A DNA stretch of 64,000 nt from Silene latifolia. Its lineage: Eukaryota; Streptophyta; Magnoliopsida; Caryophyllales; Caryophyllaceae. Below the pieces are notes generated by a model. That model ran no database searches. It worked only from the letters and a program-made list of their open reading frames with translations, and was not told the origin of the DNA. The translations under genes were made by a program, and so were the position numbers. Every line of letters begins with the position of its first letter. The stretch's first letter is position 1. Where the stretch lies: assembly GCF_048544455.1 (NCBI RefSeq), contig NC_133528.1:50892293-50956292 (forward strand). The letters are read 5' to 3'. Shown one piece after another: positions 11,311-22,888 of this stretch.

Positions 11311-12139
11311 AACTTCGTCCCTGAAGTTCGACTCATCCTCCCCCGCAACACAAAGACAAAGGAACCAAGGTAACCACCACTGTTTATCCGACACAGGTCA
11401 ACACGATCGCTTAGAAATACCATCCCGTTATGCATGTTCATCAGCCATCATCATCATCTACCTTAGCACATACTACATAACACGACTCCCCATCGAATCA
11501 CCAGCTTCCTATTGAATCACCGAGCACGCATTGCACACAAGAACAACCAACTCAACTATTACTTGTATACATCTCATGTTATTACTCAAACGTAAACCAG
11601 CACAACTTTCAGACTATTCTTTCATCCATTGCTTGCCAACAACTAACAGATATAAACACTCAAAAACAACAGTCCTATTACTGATGCACAACAACACCTC
11701 ATTCATTCCACTTTATTACTTCAACCACACAACACAATTCTACTAACAACTCTACTATCGCTACTAACATCCAATTTCATTACAACACAGAGGACCAGTA
11801 ATTGAAAATAAGATACAACATCATGCTTTCCTATTTGACAATTATAAACTGTTACTCAATTGCACAATAACTATTACAAAATTACCTAATTAGCCATTTT
11901 AATAACTTCAAAATTTTCATAAAATACTATAAAATTCCTATAATTACGTCATTTTCCACGCGACATTACTCTTCCCCTCTTAAAAGGAACTTCGTCCCCG
12001 AAGTTCACCATCAAAACAACTTTACTGCCACACCAGCAGATATATTATTACTCCACATTGACATTGCTAACAAAACAAATGGACATTTTGTCTCATGTTA
12101 ACCACGATACTTCTTGACATTACGTAAACATGACTCATA

Positions 12140-12223
<84 letters not shown>

Positions 12224-12533
12224 CTATTAGCAAAGTGAACAACACAACTAAAAATTTTATCATCAACTATCAGCCATGACATGAATTATTTCCAATTATG
12301 CAACAAGAATTATAATCATTGTACACTACGTTATCTGAGGCAATTCGATTTAGCATAAGAAATCATATAACCACCACGCAAGTTGTATAAATAATACCAA
12401 CTATGCACAATTATTTAACCACCGTGAAGACGGCACAATGATATAAGACATCCACAACAAGAAATATTATAACAACAACCACCGCCATGATGATGCAAAC
12501 AAGTGTTAAAACGAAATAGAGCTGTTACAGGGT
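11311..12533 (-). other. 3' non-coding region of ChrX
   Basis: No credible gene. It contains a second PPT-like block at 11972-12006 (minus strand GAACTTCGGGGACGAAGTTC, then CTTTTAAGAGGGGAA) and a dinucleotide repeat. The rest is A/C-rich. Confidence 0.6.
12141..12219. repeat. (CA)n(TA)n microsatellite
   Basis: A CA run at about 12141-12172 is followed by a TA run to about 12219. It accounts for the low-complexity reading frame on the minus strand. Confidence 0.95.
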
Positions 12534-12683
12534 TACTCGATCGAGTTCGTAAGGTACTCGATCGAGCTGGACTTAATCGATCGAGCTGGCTGAGATCAGA
12601 ATACCCCCCCAGATGTCACACCTGCGGTTACTCGATCGAGTGAGGGGCACTCGATCGAGTGAGGGGCACTCGATCGAGTAGCC
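12534..12683. repeat. Internal CGATCGAG array of ChrX, downstream of the ORF
   Basis: Six copies in two groups: three near 12534-12590 and three near 12628-12683, the latter spaced by GAGGGGC. It lies just 3' of the ORF1-like gene in element orientation. Confidence 0.85.
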
Positions 12684-12902
12684 ACAAGTCAAAATTCCCT
12701 ATTTCGTCACTTTTCAATTCAAAGGCAACAAATATATGAGTCGGAAATGTATTCCCGACACCAACATCCTGCATAAAAGTCTGAAAAGTATCCAAAATGC
12801 GGCCTTATGGCCAAGATATAAACCAAAGTCTAAAATTACCAAACGAAACAAGTATAAAGAACTACAAATCCATGTAACAAGATAGAAATAAAAGGAGCAT
12901 CA

Positions 12903-14456
12903 TCACTCCATAGCCTGCTCATCCATCATCTCATCTCCACCACCACCTCCAGACGTGCCTGCTCCTGCTGCATCCTCACCCGCGACGCCACCAACGCCAG
13001 AATCGGCTCCCACTCGCCATGGTACCAAGCAACCATAGGGGTAACTCATAGGCTCTCCCCAGGTAGACCGCTCCACGCCAAAGGAATGAAAGACGCTGCT
13101 GTCATCTCCAAAACCCCTCCACCACACCGGCTGAGCCGCCTCGGTCCCGATGCCTTGAACATACGCTATCTCATGGAGGTTCCGGAGTGTCAAGGTAGCA
13201 GACACTCTCTCCGTGAGCTCACTCACTCTCATCTCAGGGCTGAAGAAGGAAGGGTAACCGGGAAACTGGAACTGTGGAGGTAAAGGCTGCTCCGGCTGGG
13301 TCTCAGCCATCCTCTCTCTCACTCGTCATGGTCCCCTCCCTACCCTAGGCTATCTATCCTCGGGTCTAGCCTGATCCCCCTTGGTTGGCTCAGGCATCAC
13401 CTCCAAAATATCAGGATCAATGAGGTAGAACGACCTATCAGAGACCTCCTCCTCATCATCAGAATCGGCGGCCACCACTGCCGCCGGTAAAGGCTCGGTC
13501 ACGGGAAGGTGCTCAGGGTCGGGTATATTCATCCAACTCATCCCCCAAACTCTCCACGCTAACCCACTACCCTCCAAAGTCCTCAACCACTTCGTGTCGA
13601 GAAAGTACTCATGGTCCAAGGTAGGCACCGTCGAGGTCAAAGGTGTATAGGACGAGGAGGCCTCAAAGGTGGTCAGCCTCTCCGCCAACCGAGTGGCAAT
13701 GGCACCACAACTCAGGAAATGGGTGTCAGAAGAGGCCATTAAGGCTAAGCTAGTACATACTATGTCCGGGGCACTGAAGGAGACTCTCGGAGCTTGGGCG
13801 GGGTTAAGGTACGCCGCAAGCAACATCATCTCGTGTGAGTTAAGCTTACTCACATCTTTCCGCTCATAGAGTAAACAGGTCATAGCACGAAGGAAGATCT
13901 TCAAGGTGACATGTTGAACATCATTTATCAACATGTTGCTAGAGGTAGGGGCGAATTTGTCGGTAAAGCAAGGCATAAGACTACTAGCTCCACACTCAGT
14001 CGGGATGTTCCTAAGTGCTCCCTTCACAGGTCTAGCAAAGCCATGGTGGGTGGCAAACATGTCCATGGTCAGAAAGAAACTAGTGTTCATGAGGCGGAAC
14101 TCGACGGTCTGTTCCACCGCATCATACTTGAAAGAACTCATGAACTCCAAGGTCAGAAAAGTATAGGAGTGTTTCCTAAGACGGTACAACCCGATCATAC
14201 CTAAAGTCTCGAAGATGTGTCTCACATCAGTCTCAACTCCTAGGTCGGTTAAGATGGTGGTATCAATGCAGCGGGTAGGTCTCATACGACGTTTCTGTAA
14301 AACCACGAAAACATCCCTTTGCTTAAAATTAGCAAAGACAACATAAGGGTACTCAGGCACCGGAGGAACCGTAGGTCCCCCACTCCCCTCACCTACCTCA
14401 GGCTCAGAAGCCCTCCCCCTCTTACTTTGACGGGTTCCAACAGTTGGTCTCGGCAT
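12903..14456 (-). pseudogene. Diverged ATHILA ORF1-family gene in ChrX
   Basis: ATG at 14456 opens 368 codons to TAG at 13350-13352. The same frame continues (a TGA follows at 13326-13328) and is then open to 12903. The N-terminus is basic and Pro/Gly-rich. The conserved core starts near residue 40 and includes LTLEFMSSF (101-109), aligning with LTLEFLSSL of AthA and LTLEFLCSL of AthE. A later block, 'LNSHEMMLLAAYLNP', fits the family, and a DSDDEEE acidic cluster precedes the first stop. The part after the stops is Pro-, Gly- and Glu-rich. It may be a 368-residue protein or a longer one broken by two stops. Function unknown. Confidence 0.7.
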
Positions 14457-15094
14457 CTGTTTTCAACACATATCTTAGATACACAAACAACACTTACTTG
14501 AAAACATATAAACTTTTATGTATAGCCATGGAAAAAGAAGTTCTATGTACATACTTTCACCAAACAATCCAAAATTTCAAGTATACAACTCTCAAATTCT
14601 CATCAGACGGTCTCTACACCTATCAAATTATGACAATTATAACATCAATTAACAACCCAACTACAACTTTTAAGGATTAAATTATCAAAATAGTTCCACA
14701 AATAGACAAGTTTCACAAGGTATGTGGGACGAATTTCAGTTTGGGGCACTTTTAAGACGGAGTTAAGGCAAAATTTTTGAGCAAAATTTATGAAAATCAA
14801 CACTAAACATGATACTCATAACATACATTACTTAATTTTCCCCCTTTCATATGCAAAAGACAACCAAAAATCAATTTGAATTGCCAAACCCTAGAAAATA
14901 CGGTACATACAAACCCCCAAATTGATTCGATTTTTGTATTTCTAGCATCAATACTCAACAAATTAAAACAATTAGGTCACGTTACAACAATTACAAACAA
15001 GATTTCATGCACATAAATCGAATTTTCAGAAAAATTCCCACAACTTACATGTTTCTATTCAATTAAAAACATAGAAAAGGATAAACATTCTTAC
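14457..15094 (-). other. Possible 5' UTR intron of the ChrX ORF
   Basis: On the minus strand TTCAAG|GTAAGAATG at 15094 is a good plant donor, and GTTGAAAACAG lies immediately before the ATG at 14456. The intervening 638 nt are AT-rich with stops in all frames. The acceptor tract is only moderately pyrimidine-rich. Splicing is inference. Confidence 0.35.
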
Positions 15095-15280
15095 CTTGAA
15101 TGATTAGCAAGTAAAAGGATGAAATGAGCAAGAAAGAAATCAAAGAATCACACAAAACACCAAGCTCTTGAGAGAAAAGAGGAATTTAGAAGAAGTTAGG
15201 GTTTAAGAATGAAGTAGAATAAGAAGAAAGAATTGGGAAGAAAGAATATGAATCCCGCAAAATCCGGGTACTGTTCACTT

Positions 15281-15430
15281 ACTCGATCGAGTAAGTAAGG
15301 CACTCGATCGAGTGGCCTCTACTCGATCGAGTTGGAGTTACTCGATCGAGTTTTTGCTGACAGTTTCAGCTATTTCGATCTTATAATTCCTTAGCTAGAT
15401 CGAATAAGGTCTACTCGATGGAGTAGGCAC
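15281..15430 (-). promoter_or_regulatory. Internal CGATCGAG array upstream of the ChrX ORF
   Basis: Four exact and two degraded copies (ACTCGATCGAGT, CTAGATCGAATA, ACTCGATGGAGT). In element orientation they lie upstream of a pyrimidine-rich leader (15100-15250) and the ORF. No convincing TATA box follows. Confidence 0.6.
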
Positions 15431-16392
15431 TCGTTCTCGGTCAAGCAAGGTTAGGTACCAGATCAAAAGTTACGAGTTTAGTTAACTATTCCTGCAAAAC
15501 AACAACTAGTGTCAATTCCAAAATGTATCTGAAAATCGTCACAGATTATTTCATTCATTCACGACACATTATTACTACTCAAATGTAACTCAACTACTCC
15601 ATCCAAACATGACACATATTACTTCATTCGATAACAAACACTACGCAAAACGATTTACCATATCATTAACTTATTCATACATACACTCAACACATCATTT
15701 CGTTTCTAATCATGCATTTGCAAACTTTAACAATCCCACTTATACTCATAGTACTCTAAGCATTCAGCTAACAATAAACCATCATTTACCATCCGAGTTT
15801 GCTAACTATTCAATCATGTCACAACAAATTATCAACTAAATTATTCAACTTAACTATGCCATATTATAAAAGTACTCAACAATTCATCTACTGCAATTCT
15901 ACTTACCACTTGACAAATTCTACAATCCAACATAAAACTTACCATTCCTTTATGTAGTCATACGTATACAAAGACTTACGACTCCTTTATAACTAGTATG
16001 CATAGAAATACTTAAAACGAATTATTATCACATCACCAAACATTGTCAGGTACTATTAACACTTCACTACTTCTACTACATTCACCCACACTTCCAGTCA
16101 ATCCAAACCCTACGCAGTTCATTATCACAATTATACATGCTAGACATTACCAGAGACTCCATCACAGATATTTCTAACTTAATCATCATACACTCTAAGC
16201 ACATAATTTCCGACTCAATATTCGCATAACCGGTGACTGGCTTAAGCATAATGGGGCCATGATTTTGAAATGAGGGCGCCTACTCACCCAAAATCAAGCA
16301 TCAGCTGGGGCTCCCAATATACATACACCAGGTTCATTTTATTAGACTCGCTACATTCATTAGGCTCATTTGTTACAGGTTCCAAAATCGTC
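15431..16392 (-). other. 5' leader of ChrX
   Basis: Non-coding, A/C/T-rich sequence between the PBS and the internal array. I see no gag similarity in it. Confidence 0.5.
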
Positions 16393-16404
16393 GCTCTGAT
16401 ACCA
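16393..16404 (-). promoter_or_regulatory. tRNA-iMet primer-binding site of ChrX
   Basis: The minus strand reads TGGTATCAGAGC three bases inside the LTR end GGTGTTACA. This is the standard tRNA-iMet complement of plant chromovirus and copia elements. Confidence 0.9.
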
Positions 16405-16407
16405 CTT

Positions 16408-17743
16408 TGTAACACCCCCATATACCAAAGAGCCTTAACAAGACCTTCCCAAGTAGATAAGGGCGTTACCATCTCGGTTGCCCGAGGACACTAATAATCA
16501 AATGTCGATAAAAGAACGTTTAAGTTATATTACAAGAGATTTACAAACAACAGACGGTATAAAAGATACAACCCAAAACCACTATCTACTATGTGAACTA
16601 CTTCTCTCGTGACTCGTGATAGACTCGTCCCTCCAAGCACCTAGCTACGATCCAAACGACAACCTCCTAAGACTGACTGCTCACCATAGTGGATCACGGT
16701 AGACACAACAGAAACAAACAACAAAACAAAACCACACAAGGTCAGCAACTGAGGTAACAAACATACAAAAGCCGACACAACACAAGTACAACAACACACA
16801 CACACACACACCACATCTCCTCCAACCAACCATACCTCTGACTGCCCGAAGGTCTAGTCCTGCCAGTGGGGGACCGCAGCCGTTCCCACCTAAGCCCCGC
16901 TCATCTATCCGAGCGATAAACCTATTTTCCTGAATGTGCACATCCCCTCTCGTGGCAGGTTCCACGGAGGGTAAATCAAGGGCGTGAAGACACTCCCGCA
17001 AGTGACTCCACTCAGCCGAGGACGCACCTCGAGAACCATAGACAAACAACCACAACCAGCTGACCAAACAACAATTATCAATCCAACACAAGACTAACCA
17101 ACTACCATTGCCAATCAACAATACTGACACTAAACAAACCAAACAACATCAACCGACTCTCTAGAAAATCAACAGTACCGAGTAGGCGAACCTACCTTTA
17201 GCAAACCGCAGTGAATCCGCGTCTGACCACAAGATACCAATCAACCAAGCAAACCACCTATACAATCAATACAACCATCTATTACTACAACTACAAACCT
17301 AACTGAAAACAATGATGACGATGAGATACCTATAAAAAGCAATCCGCCGTCAAGACCGCTACCCGACTCAAGCATCCCATCCCCATGGTGTAAGCATCCC
17401 CAAAGGCCTCAAGAAAAGGGATTATGGTGGAAGAGAAAGGAGGTGACAGCATTTAGGTTTAGGGAGAAGGTAGGGAAATGATTTTGGATTTCACGATATA
17501 CGATTTATAATTCCTCGCTGCAAACCCGTTACTCGATCGAGTAACCAACTTACTCTATCAAGTGAGCTCTACTCGATCAAGCTCCCAAGCTACTCGATCG
17601 AGTAGCCTCAGCTAGATCGAGTAACACACAAACTAAAGCCCACTACGTCACAAGCCATCACTCGTAAAGTTTCCTAAGGTCAAGATCGGTGTCTAAGGTC
17701 AGTCAACGTCGGTCAACGGGTCTCTAAAAGGACGGGTACTACA
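16408..17743 (-). repeat. 5' LTR of ChrX (1336 bp)
   Basis: Pair of 9964-11291. It ends TACTACA instead of TATTACA. The palindrome array (17529-17624) has two decayed copies here (ACTCTATCAAGT and ACTCGATCAAGC), unlike the cleaner 3' LTR copy. A (CA)n run at 16796-16811 has expanded. Confidence 0.9.
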
Positions 17744-18392
17744 CCACGTGCCCAGCTTGCGGATAAACATCATCCATGGTACTTGGCTAACTAGCTACAA
17801 GCCTCTTCTTAATAGGTGTTGTTAACCCCTTCGCAAACCTTAATGATAGCATCTCCTCACTGAAGTTCAAATCAAACACATATTCTGCCAATTCCATAAA
17901 CCTATTGTGATAGCTTTCCACCGTTATCTCATCAGTCATCTTGAATAAATCAAATTCAGCTCTCATCTTACTCCTAACATGTTCTGGTACAAACACATCC
18001 CTCATAGTCTCCTTGAAACCCTTCCAAGTGATAAAAGATTCATCACTCTTCCTCCAAGATTCCCTTATGACCTCCTTACTACGATTCCATCATAAACCCG
18101 CGTTTCCCCTCAAATAGTAAGCAGCTTGATCTAGTTGCAGCTCCGCAGAACATCCTAGCAACTAAAAAAGGTTATCAAACTCCCTATGCTAATCTCCAAG
18201 TAAAGATGGTTCACCGAATTCGTCATACTTCGTCGGGTTGTGCCTTGAGATATTAGCACTCATCTTTGCTGGATCCTGAACTGACCCTTTAGCCTTAAGT
18301 GTCGCAGTCAAAGCCTCATTCATAGATATCAAACGGTCGATGTCCTCTTGGAACATGGTAGAGTGTGTAGGTGTAGATCACTTTGGAGGCAT
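17744..18392 (-). pseudogene. gag, 5' part of TRG
   Basis: ATG at 18392 starts MPPK, the usual start of Tekay-type Gag, but codon 5 is TGA. Further in-frame stops follow in the capsid region. Recognisable capsid features include 'LQLDQAAYYLRGNA' and the stretch at 17787-18005, with 'FVPEHVRSKMRAEF' and 'SYHNRFMELAEYV', which are typical of the retrotransposon gag domain. The frame is cut at 17744 by ChrX and resumes at 9963. Confidence 0.85.
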
Positions 18393-19773
18393 GGTTCTAT
18401 AAAAGTAAAACAAGACAACAAAAATTTTTACTCGAGGAAAGATGGCCTAACATTTTAAAACATTCTATACCTACCAAAACAAATTGTGGTTAACTGTATC
18501 CTTCCTTTTCCCTCCTTTGGTCCCCCTATCGTTCTTCCTATCTCTCAACTATCATAGGTTAAAAATCGATAAAGCATTTATATAGAACTTTTGTAAAACT
18601 CGCATTTTCAGAAATCAAAATCAAGCTGTAACTTTCAAAAATTCCCATTAAATAACCGTTATATTCTACGTGGAGTTTTTATAATTTCTAGAAAATATAA
18701 AGAGTTTTTAAAACATAAGAAAAAGAATCGAACTCAAATCTAAAACAACCATTTTATAAAGATTTTTACAATCCAGTTGGTCCAAACAAAAACTGATCAA
18801 CAATTTGTCAAAAACTTGGGTCAACTTGTAAAAATCACTATTAAATATCAGAATATTATCATGCAATGTGGCTTATCAATTTGGAAAAATATATGAATGT
18901 TTTAAACAGTGGAGTTGGAATTAAGCAAAAATATTAAGTACGAATAAAATGAGAAATTTTACAAAATCGTTTGTCAAAAACTTAACTGTATAGGAACATT
19001 CTGACCACTGTCCACTAAATTATTTATTTCTCCCAAACCGTAAACATTTTAAATGTGAGACCAACGGCATTGAAAAGCTAACTCACTAGATTATCATTCA
19101 TAAAATTTTTAACCTTAGATGATAAACAGAGGTCAAACAGAAACTAAATCAAAATAGGGGTAAAATCTGACAAATAAGGTTCAACTTCTACATTCCTTTT
19201 TACTAGGTCATAAGCCCTTATAAACACCCTCCTATACTTGTATTAACACAAATTGGTCATCATACTTCACACACGACTAGCATCTACTCTAAAACATCCC
19301 TATCACAAGTTTAATCATTTCTTAATATTGTAAATAGCATGGTTTCGGGATTCACATAACCGCATATCGCTAGACATGATACTACTATAATCATCCAATC
19401 AAATAATCAATGCCAATTCGACAATTACTTTCATGCTCATGATCAAAACAATTCAATATCAAATCCTTATTTCATCCATCCCACTCTCCTTAAAATCAAG
19501 GTTACGTCCCATAACCTCGGTCATCAACGAAAACAATCCACATCAAAGGCAACAATGACTCCTAAGAAAATAAACAATATTCATTTTAAATTACCCCACT
19601 CTCCAATATCTCTCAAGGTAACCGGTTCAAAACTGGAAGGGCCGGGGTTCAAAGTGAGGGTACCTTCTCATCCTAAGCCAAAAGGGCTCCTAACAGTTTC
19701 TACCTGGGTTCATTTTATTCGACACATCTTAAATTCATTATTATATTCATTGGTTATCCTTGAGGATAGTTTT
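18393..19773 (-). other. 5' leader of TRG
   Basis: About 1.4 kb of AT-rich non-coding DNA between PBS and gag. No ORF, array or other signal stands out. Confidence 0.6.
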
Positions 19774-19785
19774 GCTCTGATACCA
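19774..19785 (-). promoter_or_regulatory. tRNA-iMet primer-binding site of TRG
   Basis: The minus strand reads TGGTATCAGAGC three bases from the LTR end at 19789, with the same spacing as in ChrX. Confidence 0.9.
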
Positions 19786-19788
19786 CTT

Positions 19789-22700
19789 TGTAACACCCCT
19801 ATCTATTAAGGAGCCTTTAGCAAGACATCCCCAAATAAATAGGATTGTTACCATCTCGGTTTCCCGAGGTAGTGAATAACAAAGTACAACAAACCAAAGT
19901 ACTTTAAATACAATTTAGCGATTACATGTTTATTACAACTTAACCCAATTAAAACTTAATATAAAATTTAATACAACTCGCAGCGGAAATAAACAAAGTG
20001 ATTAATTAGCTAAATGATCTAGACTTCTAGATAACTGGCCGAGTCCTCACGCATCCCCATAAGCTCCCAAGTCAGCTAATCTTAAGCACCTGCAAGTCTG
20101 CTCCCCATTTATGGTTTATCATCGGTGTTCACGAATACACTGTCAACCTCGCGGTTGAGTAGAATAACCACCGCAACAGAAATAAGATGAAAATAACGGA
20201 TATACATGATGGGAAATGCCAATGCCAATATAATTACTCTCATCACCCGAAACACCCATTCATCCCGCCAATCCCTGGTCCGGAGCAGCCTTAACCCGAA
20301 GTTGAGTAACCAGGATAAACCTGAGGACACCCAGAGACAAGTCTGCAGAACCAGCCTGGACCTTACACCACCACGATAGGATATAAACTGTGTCAGCCAG
20401 AATAAATCTGAAATACGTCACCCAAAGGCTCTTACCACGACGTCTGCCAAGATAACCACAATAACCAATGCAATGCTATGCCAAAGTATGCAACCTCAAT
20501 AATAATCTACATCACAACGAAGGGATGTCTGCCAGTATTAAACTGAATAACCAATGCAATAACAATAACCATCCATCATAAATAAACCAACTAGCCAAAG
20601 GCTTAAATCCATCCAACATGTATTCCAGCACAAAATGCCATACAAATAACAGATATACAATGAAGCATTTAGTTGAGTAGTTATCCTACCTGGCAAGCAA
20701 TTCCATTGAAGGAATCCAAATAATGTAGTTAGAAGTACTTCTCCACAAAGTCGTCACCTAGCATAGTAAATACTTATAATTACCAACTATTTGTTTCACT
20801 TTCATAATTAAACTATTTATATTTAATTACATTAATTATTTAACTTATACTATAAGGTCACGGTCTTAAACCCGTCTTATAATAACCACCCAAAATGTAC
20901 ACAATCCCAGGAGAGCACCCATACACCAAATTCCCCCACGACACACAAACATTAATTAACGAATTATAAAACGATTACACGATTTAATAATTACAACCCG
21001 TCTTAAACAATTACGTATTTAACTGACCATAACTTGATAATGAAAAATAATGAAGCAATTATTCACATACCGATACTACTACTACATACTACCTTAATAC
21101 TACTATATAATAATACTACTCCGTACAATATTACTACTATTACTTCATCGTCATATGATACACACATACATAACCCATGATAACAACAACAGACGACACA
21201 ACCATCCAAACACAACCACCACCCACGCAATCTGCAACCACCAGTCACGGCCAAACCATCGTGCCCTAACTCCTCCACTCATGACATCACCATCACACAC
21301 GATACTCACCATAACAACACACAATACGACACACCCCACCAAACACTGCCCACACAATTAGCAACCACGACCACCACAGGGACCCACACCTCCACTGGCA
21401 ACCACCATAGCTACCACTGGGTCACGTCGTTTCCAGTGGTGGTTTCCAATCCCTGTAGACACAACTAACATAGCCACAAACACTGTCTTAAGTCAGCCTC
21501 AACAAACCCCTACAAAAACTTTCCTGTTTCGCGTTTCCGGCCACACCCACCACCAAGGTCCTACCATTAGCCACCCTAACACCCCCACGCCTCCGACCCA
21601 ACAACCAGTAGTCCACCCTACCAAACCCAGGTCAAGGCAAGGTGCAACGACGGTACAAAATCCGTCTTAAACTCACGGTAAAACCCGACAATAATGCCTA
21701 ACCCCTTTCAAAATTCCGGTAGCCACCGCACAAGGTATGACCTTTGACCACCCAAACGTCACCACTATGGTCGACCAACCACCATGAACCTAAACTATCC
21801 AAGCCCAGGTCAGTCACGTCGTGGTTAGGGTTCACAAACCGTGTAAACCATGTAAAGCAACACCACACGGCCACCCCCGTAAAACCCCTTTCCCCGACAG
21901 TCAATGGTGGTCAACGGAGGTCCCCGGGTGGTCCACGATTGGGTCACGGCAGCAACAAGTCTATAAGTGGTTTTACTAACGAATTATAACAATTATAAGA
22001 TGAGTACGTTATGAGACGGTTTTAGAAACTTACCTCGAGACGATAATATAACTAATTCCCTTCTTCTTTTCTTCTATGTCCCCTTCTCTTTCTCTTTTTT
22101 GAATTATTGTGTAATGAATATTACGTGAATAAAGGTCTTTGTAGGGCTTGTGCCATCTATTTATAGTGATAAGATAGGTTATTGGAAGGTACTAGGAAGT
22201 TTCCTAATAATACTATTACTAGTATAGGCCTCGTGCAATGCATGCACAGTGTTTATAGAATTTTACCTTTTAGTATCCTATATTTATAGAGTGTAAACTG
22301 GCAATTCATTATTTTTTAATATTTTTCATCATTTTATTTTGATTTGAGAAGAAAAAAAACAATTTAAGCAATACTCATAACATGAAATATGTATTTTAAT
22401 GAAATTTGTTTTACAGAAATTTAGTATTATTGATTTATAACTTTTTTAATAGCATATCTTTTAGCAACAACTTATCTTACCGAAAACGAAATTTTTATCA
22501 TCAAAAAAACCTAGAAGCAAATCTTAAATAGGGAACTATATTGAAATAGGAAAGAAAATAAGAGATTATATCAAAATAGAGGAAATATTTTAGGCGGGAA
22601 AACTTTGAGTTTTTCCTATTCATTTAGTATATAGGGGATTATTATTATTGCTATTATATTGCTATAACTTTATTATTATCTTATCATACACACGAGTCAC

Positions 22701-22888
22701 ATACTCGGCTATACACGACTCCACTAACTTCCCGACTCACCCATTATTCTATTATCTTATTACCTCTCACAACGTAATCATTATTAATAATTATCTTTTA
22801 AAATATAAAATGTTCAATTATTACTTATAAAATACACTTCCACCACTGACTAGCTGCTGACCATGTCACTACATTACGGGGTATTACA
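19789..22888 (-). repeat. 5' LTR of TRG (3100 bp including a Helitron)
   Basis: It begins TGTAACACC at 19789 and ends GGTATTACA at 22888 (plus-strand reading), 2680 bp without the Helitron. The TATA-like CTATAAATAG is on the minus strand at 22157-22166. There is no CGATCGAG array. GGTAC (22889-22893) is the expected target duplication; its partner is off-window. Confidence 0.88.
22219..22638 (-). mobile_element. Non-autonomous Helitron (420 bp)
   Basis: On the minus strand it starts TCCCCTATATACTAAAT and ends ...CTATACTAG, with a hairpin (GTGCA-TGCAT-TGCAC, 22233-22247) about 14 nt before the 3' end. It sits between A and T, with no target duplication. Removing it restores the AAT/ATT repeat seen at the same place in the other TRG LTR (near 8945). 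It has no coding capacity, so RepHel must act in trans. Confidence 0.85.

Larger units (their letters stand above)
9964..17743 (-). mobile_element. ChrX: gypsy element carrying an ATHILA ORF1-like gene
   Basis: Minus-strand element of 7780 bp: 5' LTR 16408-17743, tRNA-iMet PBS 16393-16404, 5.1 kb interior, PPT 11292-11310 and 3' LTR 9964-11291. It is flanked by CCGCG (9959-9963) and CCACG (17744-17748), a 5-bp duplication with one change. Termini (TGTARTACC...GGTGTTACA) and PPT are of the same type as TRG. The interior has no recognisable gag or pol; its only long ORF is the diverged ATHILA ORF1-like gene at 12903-14456. Confidence 0.85.
6168..22888 (-). mobile_element. TRG: gag-only Ty3/gypsy element (TR-GAG type)
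   Basis: A minus-strand element: 5' LTR 19789-22888, tRNA-iMet PBS 19774-19785, leader, gag (18392 down to 17744, then 9963 down to 9450), PPT 9196-9213 and truncated 3' LTR 6168-9195. Once the nested ChrX is removed, gag is followed directly by the 3' non-coding region and PPT, with no protease, reverse transcriptase or integrase. That fits the class described as TR-GAG. Termini are TGTAATACC...GGTGTTACA. It also carries a solo LTR, a Helitron and, at its left edge, a copia insertion. Confidence 0.85.

Noticed and set aside
12067..12282. Minus-strand ORF with IYIYIY and VCVCVC
   Set aside because: It is a translation of the CA/TA microsatellite.
22648..22830. Short ORF also present near 8877-9137
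   Set aside because: It is AT-rich LTR sequence present in both TRG LTRs; the frame is not conserved.
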